The notes: generated by a model not told the origin, from the sequence alone. A stretch of 64,000 nucleotides of DNA from Polyangiaceae bacterium (GCA_947475525.1 CANJMI010000001.1:1-64000); one strand, 5' to 3'; shown: positions 1 through 9,154, counted from the first letter of the stretch. Translations and numbers: made by a program.

Positions 1-1470
1 GGCGACTGCGGTGGCGCGTGCAGCTGCAACGCCGAGGGCGCGTGCGACAGCGGACTTGGCGAGACCTGCACCCTCGACAAAGATTGCGTAAGCGGCCACT
101 GCGCCGACGGCGTCTGCTGCAACACCGAGTGCACGGGCAATTGCAACACGTGCGTAAAATCACTCGGCGCGAGCCAAAACGGCACCTGCACCGCGCTCGT
201 GAGCGCTCAGCTCGCAGGCAGCTGCGACGCAAAGCAGGGCTGCGGTGGCGGGGCTTGCGCTTGCAACGCGACGTCCGTCTGCGCACTGAAAAACCCAATC
301 CAATCGATCGGCGCCGGCAGCGATCACACCTGCGCGATCCTCAAAGACGGCGCGCTGAAATGCTGGGGCCGCAACCATGTCGGCCAGCTCGGCCTCGGCA
401 ATACGACCAATCGTGGTGATAAACCCGGTCAGATGGGCGACACGCTCCCGGCCGTCAACCTCGGTCAAGGAACCAACTCCATCGGCCTCGGCGGCAATTA
501 TAGCTGCGCCGTCGTCGAGGACGGCAGCGTGAGGTGCTGGGGCAACAACGAGGCTGGCGAGCTCGGCCTCGGCACGACCACGAACGCGCTCGCGCCGAGC
601 GAGGCCGTCCCCCTCGGCTTGGCTCAAAAAACGCTCGGAAACGGCGGCCTCGGCAGCTACGCGTGCGTCCAGTTTCCAGTCGATGGGCGCCTCGCGTGTT
701 GGGGCTACGGCGGCTTCGGACAGCTCGGGATCGGCAGCACGACGAACCGTGGTGACAAGCCCAACCAACTCGGTGAGCAACTCCAGCACGTAAACCTCGG
801 AGTGGGCGTCAAAGCCACCTCGGTCAGCACCGGGAATTTCCATACCTGTGCGGTTCTCGACGGCGGCTCGGTGAGATGCTGGGGTTACAACTACGACGGA
901 CAGCTCGGGACCGGGAACAACACAACCCTGAACACACCGGGCGCGGCCGTCGCGTTCGCCGTCGGCGAGAAGGCCGTCGCGCTTTCACTCGGAAGGTTTC
1001 ACTCTTGCGCGCTTCTCGACGGCGGCAAGGTCAAGTGCTGGGGCGACAACTCTCGCGGCCAGCTCGGGACCGGGAACAACACAGCCCGGAACACACCGGG
1101 CGCGGCCGTCGCGTTCGCCGGCGGCGAGAACGCCGTGGCGCTTGTGTCGGGCGCTTATCACGTCTGCGCGCTCCTCAACGGCGGCAAGATCAAGTGTTGG
1201 GGCGACAACGTTCGCGGCCAGCTCGGCCTCGGTTCGAACGTCAACCCGCAATTGGCACCGACGACCGCCGTCGACCTCGGCCTCGCGCACAAAGCCGTCT
1301 CCATCACCTCCGGCTACAACCACGTCTGCGCGCTCCTCGAGGAGGGCAGCCTCAAATGCTGGGGCGACAACGGCGAGGGCCGCCTCGGCCTCGGGGACAC
1401 GACGAGCCGCGGCACGAGCGCTTCCCACATGGGCGACAACCTGCCCTACGTGAAGCTCACCGGCCTTTGA
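1..1470 (+). CDS. RCC1-repeat surface protein, 5' end outside window
   Basis: The reading frame is open from base 1, so the N-terminus and any signal peptide lie upstream; 489 residues are visible. Residues 1 to about 95 are Cys-rich, with clusters such as DCVSGHCADGVCCNTEC, a style common in exported myxobacterial proteins. From about residue 100 to the end there are seven RCC1-type repeats, each with a core like HTCAILKDGALKCWGRN followed by GQLGLG. RCC1 repeats fold as a beta-propeller; the paired Cys in each blade suggests an oxidised, extracytoplasmic protein. A binding role on the cell surface is inference. Two neighbouring repeats are almost identical at the DNA level (901-960 and 1060-1119). 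Confidence 0.88.
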   Translation, partial: GDCGGACSCNAEGACDSGLGETCTLDKDCVSGHCADGVCCNTECTGNCNTCVKSLGASQNGTCTALVSAQLAGSCDAKQGCGGGACACNATSVCALKNPIQSIGAGSDHTCAILKDGALKCWGRNHVGQLGLGNTTNRGDKPGQMGDTLPAVNLGQGTNSIGLGGNYSCAVVEDGSVRCWGNNEAGELGLGTTTNALAPSEAVPLGLAQKTLGNGGLGSYACVQFPVDGRLACWGYGGFGQLGIGSTTNRGDKPNQLGEQLQHVNLGVGVKATSVSTGNFHTCAVLDGGSVRCWGYNYDGQLGTGNNTTLNTPGAAVAFAVGEKAVALSLGRFHSCALLDGGKVKCWGDNSRGQLGTGNNTARNTPGAAVAFAGGENAVALVSGAYHVCALLNGGKIKCWGDNVRGQLGLGSNVNPQLAPTTAVDLGLAHKAVSITSGYNHVCALLEEGSLKCWGDNGEGRLGLGDTTSRGTSASHMGDNLPYVKLTGL

Positions 1471-1554
1471 CGAGACAGCTTACGCGAGGGGCCCCCGCCC
1501 GCGCGCACAACCGGCCTCGAATCACGCGCGACGAGGGAGTAGACTCCGCTTCTG

Positions 1555-2334
1555 ATGAAACGCGACGAGCTGCGCAGGCTGACGCGAGACGAGCTTCTGG
1601 CGCGTGCGGAGGCGCTCGGTGTCGGGCGCCCCGCGGTACTCACACAAGCCGAGCTGATGGACGAGGTCGTCAAGCGCACAGGATCGAGCGCGAGCGGCAT
1701 GCGCGGTTGGCTTGGGCGCGCGCGCGATCTCGTAGCCCAGGTCGTATCGAAAGGGCTGCACCTCCCCGACGCCGCAAAGCTCTTCCGCGGTGAGCCGCCG
1801 GAGCCCCTGCCTGCTCCCCCTCCGCCGCTGCCCACGGTGACGCTCGCGGAAATTTACGCGGCGCAAGGGCACCTCGCGAAAGCGCTGAGCGTCCTCGGTC
1901 AGGTGCTCGAGCGCGAACCTTCGCACGAGGTCGCGAAAGACATGAAGGCAACGTTCGAGCTGCGACTCCCGGTTGCCGCGACAACCATCGAGGCGCTCGC
2001 ACCCAAGGTCGAGCCCTCCTTCCGTGATGACCTCACGTTGACGATACTCGGTGGAGCTCGTGCCCAAATTGACTGGGAATTGCGGCCCGTTCGTCTCGCA
2101 CGGCTCGCGGCAACGGCGCCGCACGGCGCGCTCGTCGTACGGCTCTATGCCGTCTCGACACAAGGTGGCGCCGTCGCAACCAAGACCGAGGACGTTGCCG
2201 TTCACGGTGTCGATGGCCGCGTCGTCACGGATGCGCCTCCCTCAGGAGGCCACCTGCGCGCGTGCCTCGCGTGGAAGACGGACGCCGCCTTCTTGCCGCT
2301 CGTTGTCGGAGCTGCGGAGCAGGTTCACGCGTGA
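1555..2334 (+). CDS. Uncharacterised protein: Rho-N/SAP-like helix, TPR, DUF4912-like end
   Basis: 259 residues. The first 45 residues (MKRDELRRLTRDELLARAEA) resemble the short helical Rho-N/SAP-type module. A Pro-rich linker lies near residues 80-92, then one TPR-like pair of helices (IYAAQGHLAKALSVLGQVLE). The C-terminal 100 residues are beta-rich, ending in a pattern similar to DUF4912 (a strand with DWELRP, then LVVRLYAV, then GHLRACLAWK). A Rho-N plus DUF4912 arrangement is known in other bacteria, but the similarity here is judged by eye and is weak. No signal peptide is seen, so it is probably cytoplasmic. Function unknown. Confidence 0.75.
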   Translation: MKRDELRRLTRDELLARAEALGVGRPAVLTQAELMDEVVKRTGSSASGMRGWLGRARDLVAQVVSKGLHLPDAAKLFRGEPPEPLPAPPPPLPTVTLAEIYAAQGHLAKALSVLGQVLEREPSHEVAKDMKATFELRLPVAATTIEALAPKVEPSFRDDLTLTILGGARAQIDWELRPVRLARLAATAPHGALVVRLYAVSTQGGAVATKTEDVAVHGVDGRVVTDAPPSGGHLRACLAWKTDAAFLPLVVGAAEQVHA

Positions 2335-2406
2335 CGCGCCGTTTGTTTTTTTAAAACGAAACGCAAAGCGCGCTCGTGGCGACAAGGTCTGCAGGAGGCC
2401 TCTCGC

Positions 2407-3345
2407 ATGTCGAACCGTTTTTCGAACACCCTTCTCGTGGCTCTTTTCGGCGCAGCGCTGAGCACCACGAGGCCTGCGTCGGCAGAGCCGCAGAATGAAC
2501 GCGCGACCGTGTCCGTGAGCCTCGGTTGGCGCGGCGACGGAACCCAAAGCGACGTGAGCGCCGGCGCTCGGCTCTCGCTACCGTGGGACGAATGGCTGGC
2601 CCACTCCGATCCGCCACGCGGGCCCGGCGAGCGGAACTCGAAACACGCACCCGTGAGCGACAAACACGCGACGACGGAACGTACGAACCTCCTGCCCGTT
2701 GCTGCCGAACGAGCGCCACACGCGACGAGCACGACCAGCACCTCGGCACCTCCGAGCGTGCACGAGCGGACCCTTGCGCGGTGGCTCAATCTTCGAGGCG
2801 AGGATGCGAGCGCGGCGCTGGCCGCGGGTATGGACCGCGAAGGCTTCGCTCTCGTGGCGCTCGAACTAGGCGACCTTCGGCAGCGAGCTCGACGCTCCGC
2901 GGCGCTGCCGCAGCTGCGCTTGCGAGCGATGCGCTTGACGAACGAGTCGGCCGCGATGATGCCGACCTCGTACGATCCGTTTCGTCAGACGATCTCAGGC
3001 GGGGCAAGCCTGTGGCTCGAAGCGCGGGCAACGTGGAACCTCGACCGAGCGGTGTTCGCACCCGAAGAGCTACGCATCGCAACGCTCGAGCGCGAGCTCC
3101 GCGCCACGAAGGAGCGAGCCGAACGGCGAATTCTCGACACCCTCTACGGATGGCAGGCCGCCGTGGCCGAGCGCCTCGATCCGAGCGCGTCGTTTCGCGA
3201 GTGCCGGCTCGCGCATATCAAAGAGCTGCAACTTGGCGCCGAGCTCGAGCGCCTGACCGGGGGCTGGTTCACGCGTTTTCGCGCGGAAAGGCCGCCGCTT
3301 CCCGAAGCCGATTGCATAGCCGTGGCGGAGCGCGTCGAACGGTGA
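2407..3345 (+). CDS. Secreted protein of unknown function, TolC-like helical pattern
   Basis: 312 residues. The start is supported by a strong AGGAGG ribosome site 8 bases upstream. Residues 1-26 form a signal peptide ending in RPASA, so export to the periplasm or beyond is expected. A low-complexity Ser/Thr/Ala linker (about 70-120) precedes a region of about 180 residues with alternating Leu and charged residues (for example RIATLERELRATKERAERRI), which looks like long amphipathic helices. An earlier strand-like part (GGASLWLEARATWNLDRAVF) recalls TolC-type outer membrane proteins, but the protein is shorter than that family and I do not assign it. Function unknown. Confidence 0.7.
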   Translation: MSNRFSNTLLVALFGAALSTTRPASAEPQNERATVSVSLGWRGDGTQSDVSAGARLSLPWDEWLAHSDPPRGPGERNSKHAPVSDKHATTERTNLLPVAAERAPHATSTTSTSAPPSVHERTLARWLNLRGEDASAALAAGMDREGFALVALELGDLRQRARRSAALPQLRLRAMRLTNESAAMMPTSYDPFRQTISGGASLWLEARATWNLDRAVFAPEELRIATLERELRATKERAERRILDTLYGWQAAVAERLDPSASFRECRLAHIKELQLGAELERLTGGWFTRFRAERPPLPEADCIAVAERVER

Positions 3346-3404
3346 GATCGGCCAAAACTCGCGACAATTGAGCCCGATTCGTGCGCTCGTGCTATGAGCG
3401 CCAG

Positions 3405-3719
3405 ATGAAGCACGAGATGGCGCACAACCTCGGCCAGGACCTCGCTCGTAAGGTCGCCGAGCGTGCGTTCGAGAGCTACCGCGCGAAGTACGCGGAGTTC
3501 GCGCCGACGCTGACTTGGGTCAGCGAGACGGCAGCGCAGGCCTCGTTCTCGGCCAAAGGTCTCGCGCTCAGGGGCAAAGTGGAGCTCGCGCCCGGCAAGA
3601 TCAAGCTCGAGCTCGACGTGCCGTTCATGTTGAGGATGTTCCAGGGCAAAGCCGTCTCGATCATCGAGCGCGAACTCTGCGCCTGGCATGATCGAGCGAA
3701 GCGCGGCGAGATCAGCTGA
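3405..3719 (+). CDS. Small PHA_gran_rgn-like (polyhydroxyalkanoic acid system) protein
   Basis: 104 residues from ATG 3405; an upstream GTG at 3381 would add eight residues, but the homologous part starts at MKHEMAHNLG. The pattern fits the family annotated as putative polyhydroxyalkanoic acid system proteins: an N-terminal HxLG-like helix, then a region with FSAKGLALRGKVELAPGKIKLELDVPFML and a final short helix. No signal peptide or membrane segment. It ends three bases before the convergent ECF sigma gene. A role in polyester granules is only the family label; no phaC or phasin gene is present in this window. Confidence 0.65.
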   Translation: MKHEMAHNLGQDLARKVAERAFESYRAKYAEFAPTLTWVSETAAQASFSAKGLALRGKVELAPGKIKLELDVPFMLRMFQGKAVSIIERELCAWHDRAKRGEIS

Positions 3720-3722
3720 CGC

Positions 3723-4292
3723 TCACGCCGCGAGGCTCGGGCCGGCGACGAGGCTTGCAGCAAGCCGCTTACGGGCGCGATGCACGCGACTCATGATCGT
3801 GCCGACAGGGACGCCGGCGCATTCCGCCGCGTCGCGGTACGTGCGCTGATCGAGATCGACGAGGGTGACCGCCTCACGGTAATTGGCGGGCAGGTTCGCT
3901 AGCGCGGCCGCGGTCTTCGCGGGCAACTCGCAAACCATCGGGGCATCGTCACGCTGCGACCAAGCGCACGGATCGCAGGCGAGTCGCTCGAACGCGCGGC
4001 GCTCACGCTGCTGGCTGCGGCACTGGGTAAGAAATACGCGCATCAGCACCTGCCAGAGCCAGGCGCGCAAATTGGTCCCGCCTTGGAACTGGTGCTCGAA
4101 CCGAAGCGCACGGAGCATCGTCTCCTGAACGAGATCGTCGGCCCGGGCTCGCGAATGCGAGAGCCGGAGGGCGCGAGCGAAGAGCTCTCGGCGCAAGGGG
4201 GCGAGGCCGCTACGCACCTCGGAGCGGGGCGAGGGATCGGGGCTCGAAAGAGGAAGAGCGAAGGCTGCGTGGGTCGTCGGCTGGATGGTCAT
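3723..4292 (-). CDS. ECF-type RNA polymerase sigma factor
   Basis: 189 residues if the start is the ATG at 4292; the frame stays open to 4334. Region 2 is visible as RRELFARALRLSHSRARADDLVQETMLRAL followed by NLRAWLWQVL, and region 4 as LPANYREAVTLVDLDQRTYRDAAECAGVPVGTIMSRVHRARKRL, with the helix-turn-helix around GVPVGTIMSRVHRAR. This is the normal domain order and size for group 4 sigma factors, which steer RNA polymerase to extracytoplasmic-stress promoters. No anti-sigma gene adjoins it: one side is the convergent small PHA-type gene, the other is nnrD in the same orientation. Its control and regulon are unknown. Confidence 0.92.
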   Translation of the reverse strand: MTIQPTTHAAFALPLSSPDPSPRSEVRSGLAPLRRELFARALRLSHSRARADDLVQETMLRALRFEHQFQGGTNLRAWLWQVLMRVFLTQCRSQQRERRAFERLACDPCAWSQRDDAPMVCELPAKTAAALANLPANYREAVTLVDLDQRTYRDAAECAGVPVGTIMSRVHRARKRLAASLVAGPSLAA

Positions 4293-4350
4293 CGGTGGCA
4301 CTCCTGCCGGGAGTCGTCGCAAGCCGAGTGCCAAGCGAAGCGCGCTTAGT

Positions 4351-4370
4351 TTCCCTGTGATTTACGGGAA
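4351..4370. promoter_or_regulatory. Inverted repeat in the leader of the ECF sigma gene
   Basis: TTCCC and GGGAA are separated by 10 bases in an AT-richer patch 58 bases upstream of the ECF start codon. A second partial copy (GGGAATTTAGGGA) overlaps the right half. It could be an operator or part of a promoter. The evidence is symmetry and position only. Confidence 0.25.
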
Positions 4371-4457
4371 TTTAGGGACATCAACACGCCCAACCGTGGC
4401 ACGGCTCCCGCAACCGCGTGTCCCAGCAGACGCAGGTCAACCGCACGCGCGACGCGC

Positions 4458-6038
4458 TCAGAGACTTGCCATTGCGCGCGGAAGCTCGCTCACGAGATCA
4501 CCGGCGAGGAGACCGCGATCCGGAGCGCGCCCATCGACGGTCATCCGCTCGCGCCATGAACGTGCGGCAGCGAGATGCACAAGCACGCCCGCGCACGCGA
4601 GCTCGAACACGCGTCCAAGCTCGCCCGCCGGCGAGGCGGCGTCAGACGGAGAGCCGGAGCTGCCGGCCAAGAGCGCCGCGAGTAGCCCGGCGAGCACATC
4701 GCCCGAGCCGGCCGTCGCGAGGAGCGGCTCGGCACCCTGGACGAAGCGAACCGTACCGTCAGGGTGCGCAACCACCGAGTGGGGCCCTTTGAAGACCACC
4801 ACCGCGCCCGTCTCTTGCGCCGCGCGAGCCGCCGCCGCGAAACGATCGCATTCGAGCTCGGCCGCCGTCACGCCGAGGAGTCGCGCAAGCTCGCCCGCAT
4901 GCGGCGTGAGCAGGCGAACTCCCGGTGCCGCCCGAAGCTCACCTGCCCGTCCCGCAAAGTGCGTAAGCGCATCGGCATCGACGACGACCGGCCCCTTCCA
5001 CCCGAGAACAACCCGCTCGACCGCTTCGCGCGCCACCGCATCGAGCCCAAATCCCGGACCGATAACCACGGCCCCGCGACGCTCCAATGCGCAGTCGAGC
5101 GACACACCGAGCGCACCGCGGTCAAGCGGCGCCATCATCACTTCGAGCACGCGCCCGTCGAGCCGGGCGACCACTTCGGGCCAGCTCGCGATCGTCGCAA
5201 GTCCGGCGCCTGCACGCAGGGCGGCGGTCGCGGCGAGCAACGCGGCCCCGGTTTTTCCCGCGCTTCCCGCAAGAACGAGGACGTTGCCCGCCTTGTATTT
5301 GTAAACGTCTGGGGCTCGCCATCCGCGTGCGACGAGGGCATCCGCCGAGTCGATCGCCTCGGCCGTGAACCCAACCGCATCGAGCACGGCGGCATCGGGG
5401 ATGCCAAGCCCGACGACCCGCACCTCGCCTGCGTGGCGCACGCCTTCACCCTGCAGGAGTCCGGTCTTCAACTGCGCGAACGTCAGCGTCGCGGCCGCGT
5501 GTACCGCGACTCCATGTACGGCGCCGGTGGTCGCATCGATGCCCGATGGCACGTCGAGCGCGATGACCGGGCGAAGTCCCGCGTTGACAAGCCGCACCGC
5601 ATCACGCGCAAGCCCTTCGACCGCACGTGAAAGCCCCGTCCCGAAGAGCGCGTCGACCACGACACTCGCGCGATCGAGCGCCTCTTCGAACACGCCGAGG
5701 TCCCCATCGAGCTCGTTCACTTCGATGCCGAGACCGAGGAGTGCATCGAGGTTCGTCTTTGCATCGCCGACAACGTCCGCGCAGTTCCCCAGCAAAAACA
5801 CTTCCGTCGCGAGACCGCTTGCCTCGAGATGCCGCGCGACGACAAAGCCATCACCGCCGTTGTTTCCTTTGCCACACAAGATGACCGCGGGCCCCGTAGC
5901 GTTCGCCATCCGCAGAGCAAGTTCGGAGGCCGCGCCGCGCCCCGCGTTTTCCATCAAGACGAGGCCCGGCACGCCGCAGGCTTCGATCACAAAACGCTCA
6001 TACGCGCGCAGCTGTTCGCGGGTCATCGCCACGGTCAT
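4458..6038 (-). CDS. nnrD: Bifunctional NAD(P)H-hydrate epimerase / ADP-dependent dehydratase
   Basis: 526 residues from ATG 6038, chosen because GAGAGGAAG lies just upstream; the frame extends to 6086 but those codons overlap acpS. The N-terminal YjeF_N epimerase part carries GLVLMENAGR and CGKGNNGGDGFVVARHL. The C-terminal ribokinase-fold dehydratase part carries AGSAGKTGAALLAATAALRAGAG, IGPGFGL, VVDADALTHF, LLTPHAGELARLLG and the terminal ATAGSGDVLAG loop. Together they repair hydrated nicotinamide cofactors, epimerising the R form and dehydrating the S form at the expense of ADP. It follows acpS by 31 bases and is probably in the htpG-pdxJ-acpS operon. The fused two-domain form is the usual one in bacteria. 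Confidence 0.95.
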   Translation of the reverse strand: MTVAMTREQLRAYERFVIEACGVPGLVLMENAGRGAASELALRMANATGPAVILCGKGNNGGDGFVVARHLEASGLATEVFLLGNCADVVGDAKTNLDALLGLGIEVNELDGDLGVFEEALDRASVVVDALFGTGLSRAVEGLARDAVRLVNAGLRPVIALDVPSGIDATTGAVHGVAVHAAATLTFAQLKTGLLQGEGVRHAGEVRVVGLGIPDAAVLDAVGFTAEAIDSADALVARGWRAPDVYKYKAGNVLVLAGSAGKTGAALLAATAALRAGAGLATIASWPEVVARLDGRVLEVMMAPLDRGALGVSLDCALERRGAVVIGPGFGLDAVAREAVERVVLGWKGPVVVDADALTHFAGRAGELRAAPGVRLLTPHAGELARLLGVTAAELECDRFAAAARAAQETGAVVVFKGPHSVVAHPDGTVRFVQGAEPLLATAGSGDVLAGLLAALLAGSSGSPSDAASPAGELGRVFELACAGVLVHLAAARSWRERMTVDGRAPDRGLLAGDLVSELPRAMASL

Positions 6039-6069
6039 CTCGAACTTCCTCTCGCCCAGGCAAAACCAC

Positions 6070-6465
6070 TCAGCGCCACGGCTCACCCGTCGGCTCGCCT
6101 TCTAAAATCACGACCGCCGCAGCCACCCCGGCATCGTGCGTTATCGACAAGAGCACGCGCGACACTCCGACGCGTGCAGCGAGCGCCTGCGCGGGACCAT
6201 GCAAAATGAGCTCGGGTTGCCGCTTCGGCGCGCCGCGCACCTCGAGGTCGTGCCAGGCAACACCAACGGCCCCCTGCATCGCCTTGGCGAGAGCCTCTTT
6301 CGCGGCAAAGCGACCCGCGAGTGCCGTCGCGCGATCCGTCCGGTTCGCAAGCGCCGCGCGCTCCGCCTCACCGAGGATCCGGTTCCAAAAACGGTCGCCC
6401 CAGCGCGTGAGCAGGCCATCGATTCGCTCGATCGAACACACATCGATGCCGAGGCCGAGGACCAC
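6070..6465 (-). CDS. acpS: Holo-[acyl-carrier-protein] synthase
   Basis: 131 residues, the normal length. It begins with the conserved MVLGLGIDVCSIERI and has the FAAKEALAKAM motif that binds Mg2+ and coenzyme A; a C-terminal SITHDAGVAAAVVIL strand completes the fold. It transfers the phosphopantetheine arm of CoA to acyl carrier protein for fatty acid synthesis. It begins 5 bases after the pdxJ stop codon, the common pdxJ-acpS pairing. Confidence 0.96.
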   Translation of the reverse strand: MVLGLGIDVCSIERIDGLLTRWGDRFWNRILGEAERAALANRTDRATALAGRFAAKEALAKAMQGAVGVAWHDLEVRGAPKRQPELILHGPAQALAARVGVSRVLLSITHDAGVAAAVVILEGEPTGEPWR

Positions 6466-6470
6466 GCTCG

Positions 6471-7196
6471 TCAGCCTCGCTGGGCCACGCCACGGTTCAC
6501 GGCCGCGTGCATGTCGCGCACGGCCTGGGGCAAGCCGACCATCAGCGCGTCCGCGATCACCGCGTGGCCGATGTTGAACTCAACAATGGTCTCGAGCCGC
6601 GCGACCTCGATCACGTTTTGCCGCGTAAGCCCGTGGCCCGCCGCGACCTCGAGGCCGAGCGCGTGAGAGAGCGCCGCCGCCACGCGTAGCCGCTCGAGCT
6701 CGTGCGCGGTGGGCGCATGGCAATAGTCACCGGTATGCAGCTCGAGTTGCTGTGCACCGAGCTCACGCGAGAGACGCACCGTGGCTTCATCCGGCGCGAT
6801 GAAGAGGCTCACTTTGATGCCCGTCGCTCGCAGCCGTGCGATCGCGTTCTCGACGACCCCGCGCATTCCTTGGACGTCGAGACCACCTTCGGTCGTGCGC
6901 TCCTCGCGGCGCTCGGGAACGAGCGTGACGACGTCCGGCCTCACGCGCTCCGCGATGGCGAGCATCTCCTCGGTGGCCGCCATCTCCATGTTGAGGAGGG
7001 TCGTCACCGACGCGCGCAATCGGTGCATGTCCTCGTCGCGGATATGCCGACGATCTTCGCGCAGATGCGCCGTGATTCCGTCCGCGCCCGCCTGCTCACA
7101 GAGCTGCGCTGCGAACACGGGATCGGGGTAGCGCGTACCGCGTGCGTTGCGGATCGTGGCAACGTGATCGATGTTGATGTGAAGCCGGATCGCCAA
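6471..7196 (-). CDS. pdxJ: Pyridoxine 5'-phosphate synthase
   Basis: 241 residues. The N-terminus MAIRLHINIDHVATIRNARG and the following segment GADGITAHLREDRRHIRDED are the PdxJ hallmarks, including the phosphate and substrate loops; later ELHTGDYCHA and VAAGHGLTRQNV match the TIM-barrel family. It condenses 1-deoxyxylulose 5-phosphate with 3-amino-2-oxopropyl phosphate to make vitamin B6. It lies 17 bases downstream of htpG and 5 bases before acpS, all leftward, so co-transcription is likely. Confidence 0.96.
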   Translation of the reverse strand: MAIRLHINIDHVATIRNARGTRYPDPVFAAQLCEQAGADGITAHLREDRRHIRDEDMHRLRASVTTLLNMEMAATEEMLAIAERVRPDVVTLVPERREERTTEGGLDVQGMRGVVENAIARLRATGIKVSLFIAPDEATVRLSRELGAQQLELHTGDYCHAPTAHELERLRVAAALSHALGLEVAAGHGLTRQNVIEVARLETIVEFNIGHAVIADALMVGLPQAVRDMHAAVNRGVAQRG

Positions 7197-7213
7197 TGTT
7201 TTGCCGCTCTTTC

Positions 7214-9154
7214 TCAGGTCTTTTGCGCGGCGAAGGGCGCGGCGGCCTGCTGCGCCGATTCAGCTATCAAGTCTTGGAGCCGACGCACAAGCCCCGCTGG
7301 ATCGTCGACGACGCCCTCGCTGAGGCGCGCCAGGTCGTACAGCATCTCCGCATAGAGCTGGATGCGCGAAGACTGCGGGTCGCGCTGCGCCAGCAGACCG
7401 AGGCTGCGAACGATTGCGTGGTTCGGATTGACCTCGAGGATCCGCTTCTTCGCCTCGACCTTGTCCTCGTCGAAGGCCTGCATCAGCCGCTCGAGGTTCG
7501 CGCTCGGATCACCCGCGCGCGAGACGAGGCAGCTCGCGGTCTCGGTCAAACGACGCGAGGCCCGCACGCCTTGCACCCGATCGGAAAGCACCTTCTCCAA
7601 CGCCTCGACCGCGGCCTTCACCCCGTCTTCGTCTGCCGGCGCCTCGGCCGCTTGCTTCGGCGCGGCGACCGCATCGAGATCGAGCTCCCCGTGCGCGACG
7701 CTGACGAGCTCGCAGCCCTCGAACGTACGCAAGCCATTGACCATCCACTCGTCGATAGGATCGGTCAGCAACAAGACGTCGAGGTCTCGGGCGCGGAAGG
7801 CCTCGAGCAGCGGGCTCGACGCGAGCTGCGCGCCATCGGTCCCGGTGAGGAAATAGATGGCCTTCTGCGCTTCGGGCTTCGCCTTGAGGTAAGCCTCGAG
7901 GCCTATCAGCGCTCCACCCACCGCGCGCAGCGACTGGAACCGGTAGAGCTTGGCCAGCGCGTCTTTGTTGCGGAAATCGGTCGAGACGCCCTCCTTCAAG
8001 ATGACGCCGAATTCCTTCCAAAACGTGAGGTACTTCGCGGGTTCCTCGGCGGCGAGTGCCTCGAGGGCCTTGAGGGCTTGCTTGGTCAGCTGCTGCTCGA
8101 TCGCTCGAACCGTGATGTTTTCCTGGAGCGTCTCGCGCGAGACGTTGAGCGATACGTCCTCCGAGTCGACGACGCCGCACAGGAAACGCAAGTACGTCGG
8201 CAAGAGCTTGTCGCAGCTCTCCATGATGAGGACGCGCCGCGCATAGAGGCGCAAGCCGAGCCGCTCGCGCGACGTGAAGAGGTTCATCGAGGCCTTCTCG
8301 GGCACGTACATCAGCGCCGAGAACTGCACCGGCGCATCCACCGACCAGTGAACGGTCGCGAGCGGAGCATCGCCGGCCACGCCATTCGATATCAGCTTGA
8401 AGAACTCGACGTGCTGCTCATGGGTCACCTTGGCGCGCGGCATCCGCCAGAGCGCAGACGAGTGGTTCGCGACCTTTCCGCCGATGCGAATGGGGAACAT
8501 CACGAAGTTCGAGTACTTCTCGATCACGTGCTCGACGCGCCACTCCTCGGCGAACTCGGCGGAGTCTTCTTTCAAGTGCAGCGTGATGCGCGTACCGGGC
8601 TTGGTGCGCTCGCCGGCTGCGACCGTAAAGGAGCCATCCCCCGCCGAACGCCACACGACCGGGGCCTCACCAGCCTTCAGCGAGAGCGTCTCCACTTCGA
8701 CGCGCTCGGCAACCATGAAGACGGCATAGAACCCAACGCCGAACTGCCCGATGAGCTCGAGGGCGCGATCCTTGTCGCCGCCCTTCGAGACCTCGGCGAA
8801 TTTTTCGAAGAACTCTGAGGTGCCGGAGCGAGCGATCGTGCCAAGATTCTCGACGACTTCGTCGCGGGTCATACCGACGCCGTTGTCCTCGATGACGAGC
8901 AAACGGTTGGGGGCGTCGAGAGTGAGGTCGATTCCTGGCTCCTCTTCGGTGCGGACGACCGCGTCGCTCTCCGTCAACTGGAGGAAGCGCGCTTTATCGA
9001 GTGCATCGGACGCATTCGAGACGAGCTCGCGAAGAAAAACCTCGGGGTTCGTGTAGAGGGAATTGATCACCAAGGACAGGACGCGCTGAACCTCGGCTTT
9101 GAAGGCGAATTGCTGCGGCTCGGTGTTCGGTTCGATGGTCGGTTCGATGGTCAT
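7214..9154 (-). CDS. htpG: Hsp90-family molecular chaperone
   Basis: 646 residues from ATG 9154, chosen because GGGAG lies upstream; the frame continues to 9274 but would run across the divergent gene. The N-terminal GHKL ATPase domain shows ELVSNASDALDKARF, DNGVGM, GTIARSGTSEF and LIGQFGVGFYAVFMVA. The middle domain carries the catalytic-loop region with VSRETLQEN, and the C-terminal dimerisation domain ends near residue 640. The length and domain order are normal. It is the first gene of the leftward run with pdxJ, acpS and nnrD and faces the hydrolase gene across a 37-base gap. Confidence 0.97.
   Translation of the reverse strand: MTIEPTIEPNTEPQQFAFKAEVQRVLSLVINSLYTNPEVFLRELVSNASDALDKARFLQLTESDAVVRTEEEPGIDLTLDAPNRLLVIEDNGVGMTRDEVVENLGTIARSGTSEFFEKFAEVSKGGDKDRALELIGQFGVGFYAVFMVAERVEVETLSLKAGEAPVVWRSAGDGSFTVAAGERTKPGTRITLHLKEDSAEFAEEWRVEHVIEKYSNFVMFPIRIGGKVANHSSALWRMPRAKVTHEQHVEFFKLISNGVAGDAPLATVHWSVDAPVQFSALMYVPEKASMNLFTSRERLGLRLYARRVLIMESCDKLLPTYLRFLCGVVDSEDVSLNVSRETLQENITVRAIEQQLTKQALKALEALAAEEPAKYLTFWKEFGVILKEGVSTDFRNKDALAKLYRFQSLRAVGGALIGLEAYLKAKPEAQKAIYFLTGTDGAQLASSPLLEAFRARDLDVLLLTDPIDEWMVNGLRTFEGCELVSVAHGELDLDAVAAPKQAAEAPADEDGVKAAVEALEKVLSDRVQGVRASRRLTETASCLVSRAGDPSANLERLMQAFDEDKVEAKKRILEVNPNHAIVRSLGLLAQRDPQSSRIQLYAEMLYDLARLSEGVVDDPAGLVRRLQDLIAESAQQAAAPFAAQKT

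Noticed and set aside
2335-2370. T-rich and A-rich stretch after the 259-residue gene, possible terminator
   Set aside because: The CGTTT/AAACG pairing is AT-only and broken by an internal loop, and the T run lies within the stem rather than after it.
7196-8818. Long plus-strand open frame (540 codons) opposite htpG
   Set aside because: It is antisense to a clear htpG, has Arg/Leu-rich composition without a domain, and arises from the GC-rich third-position bias.
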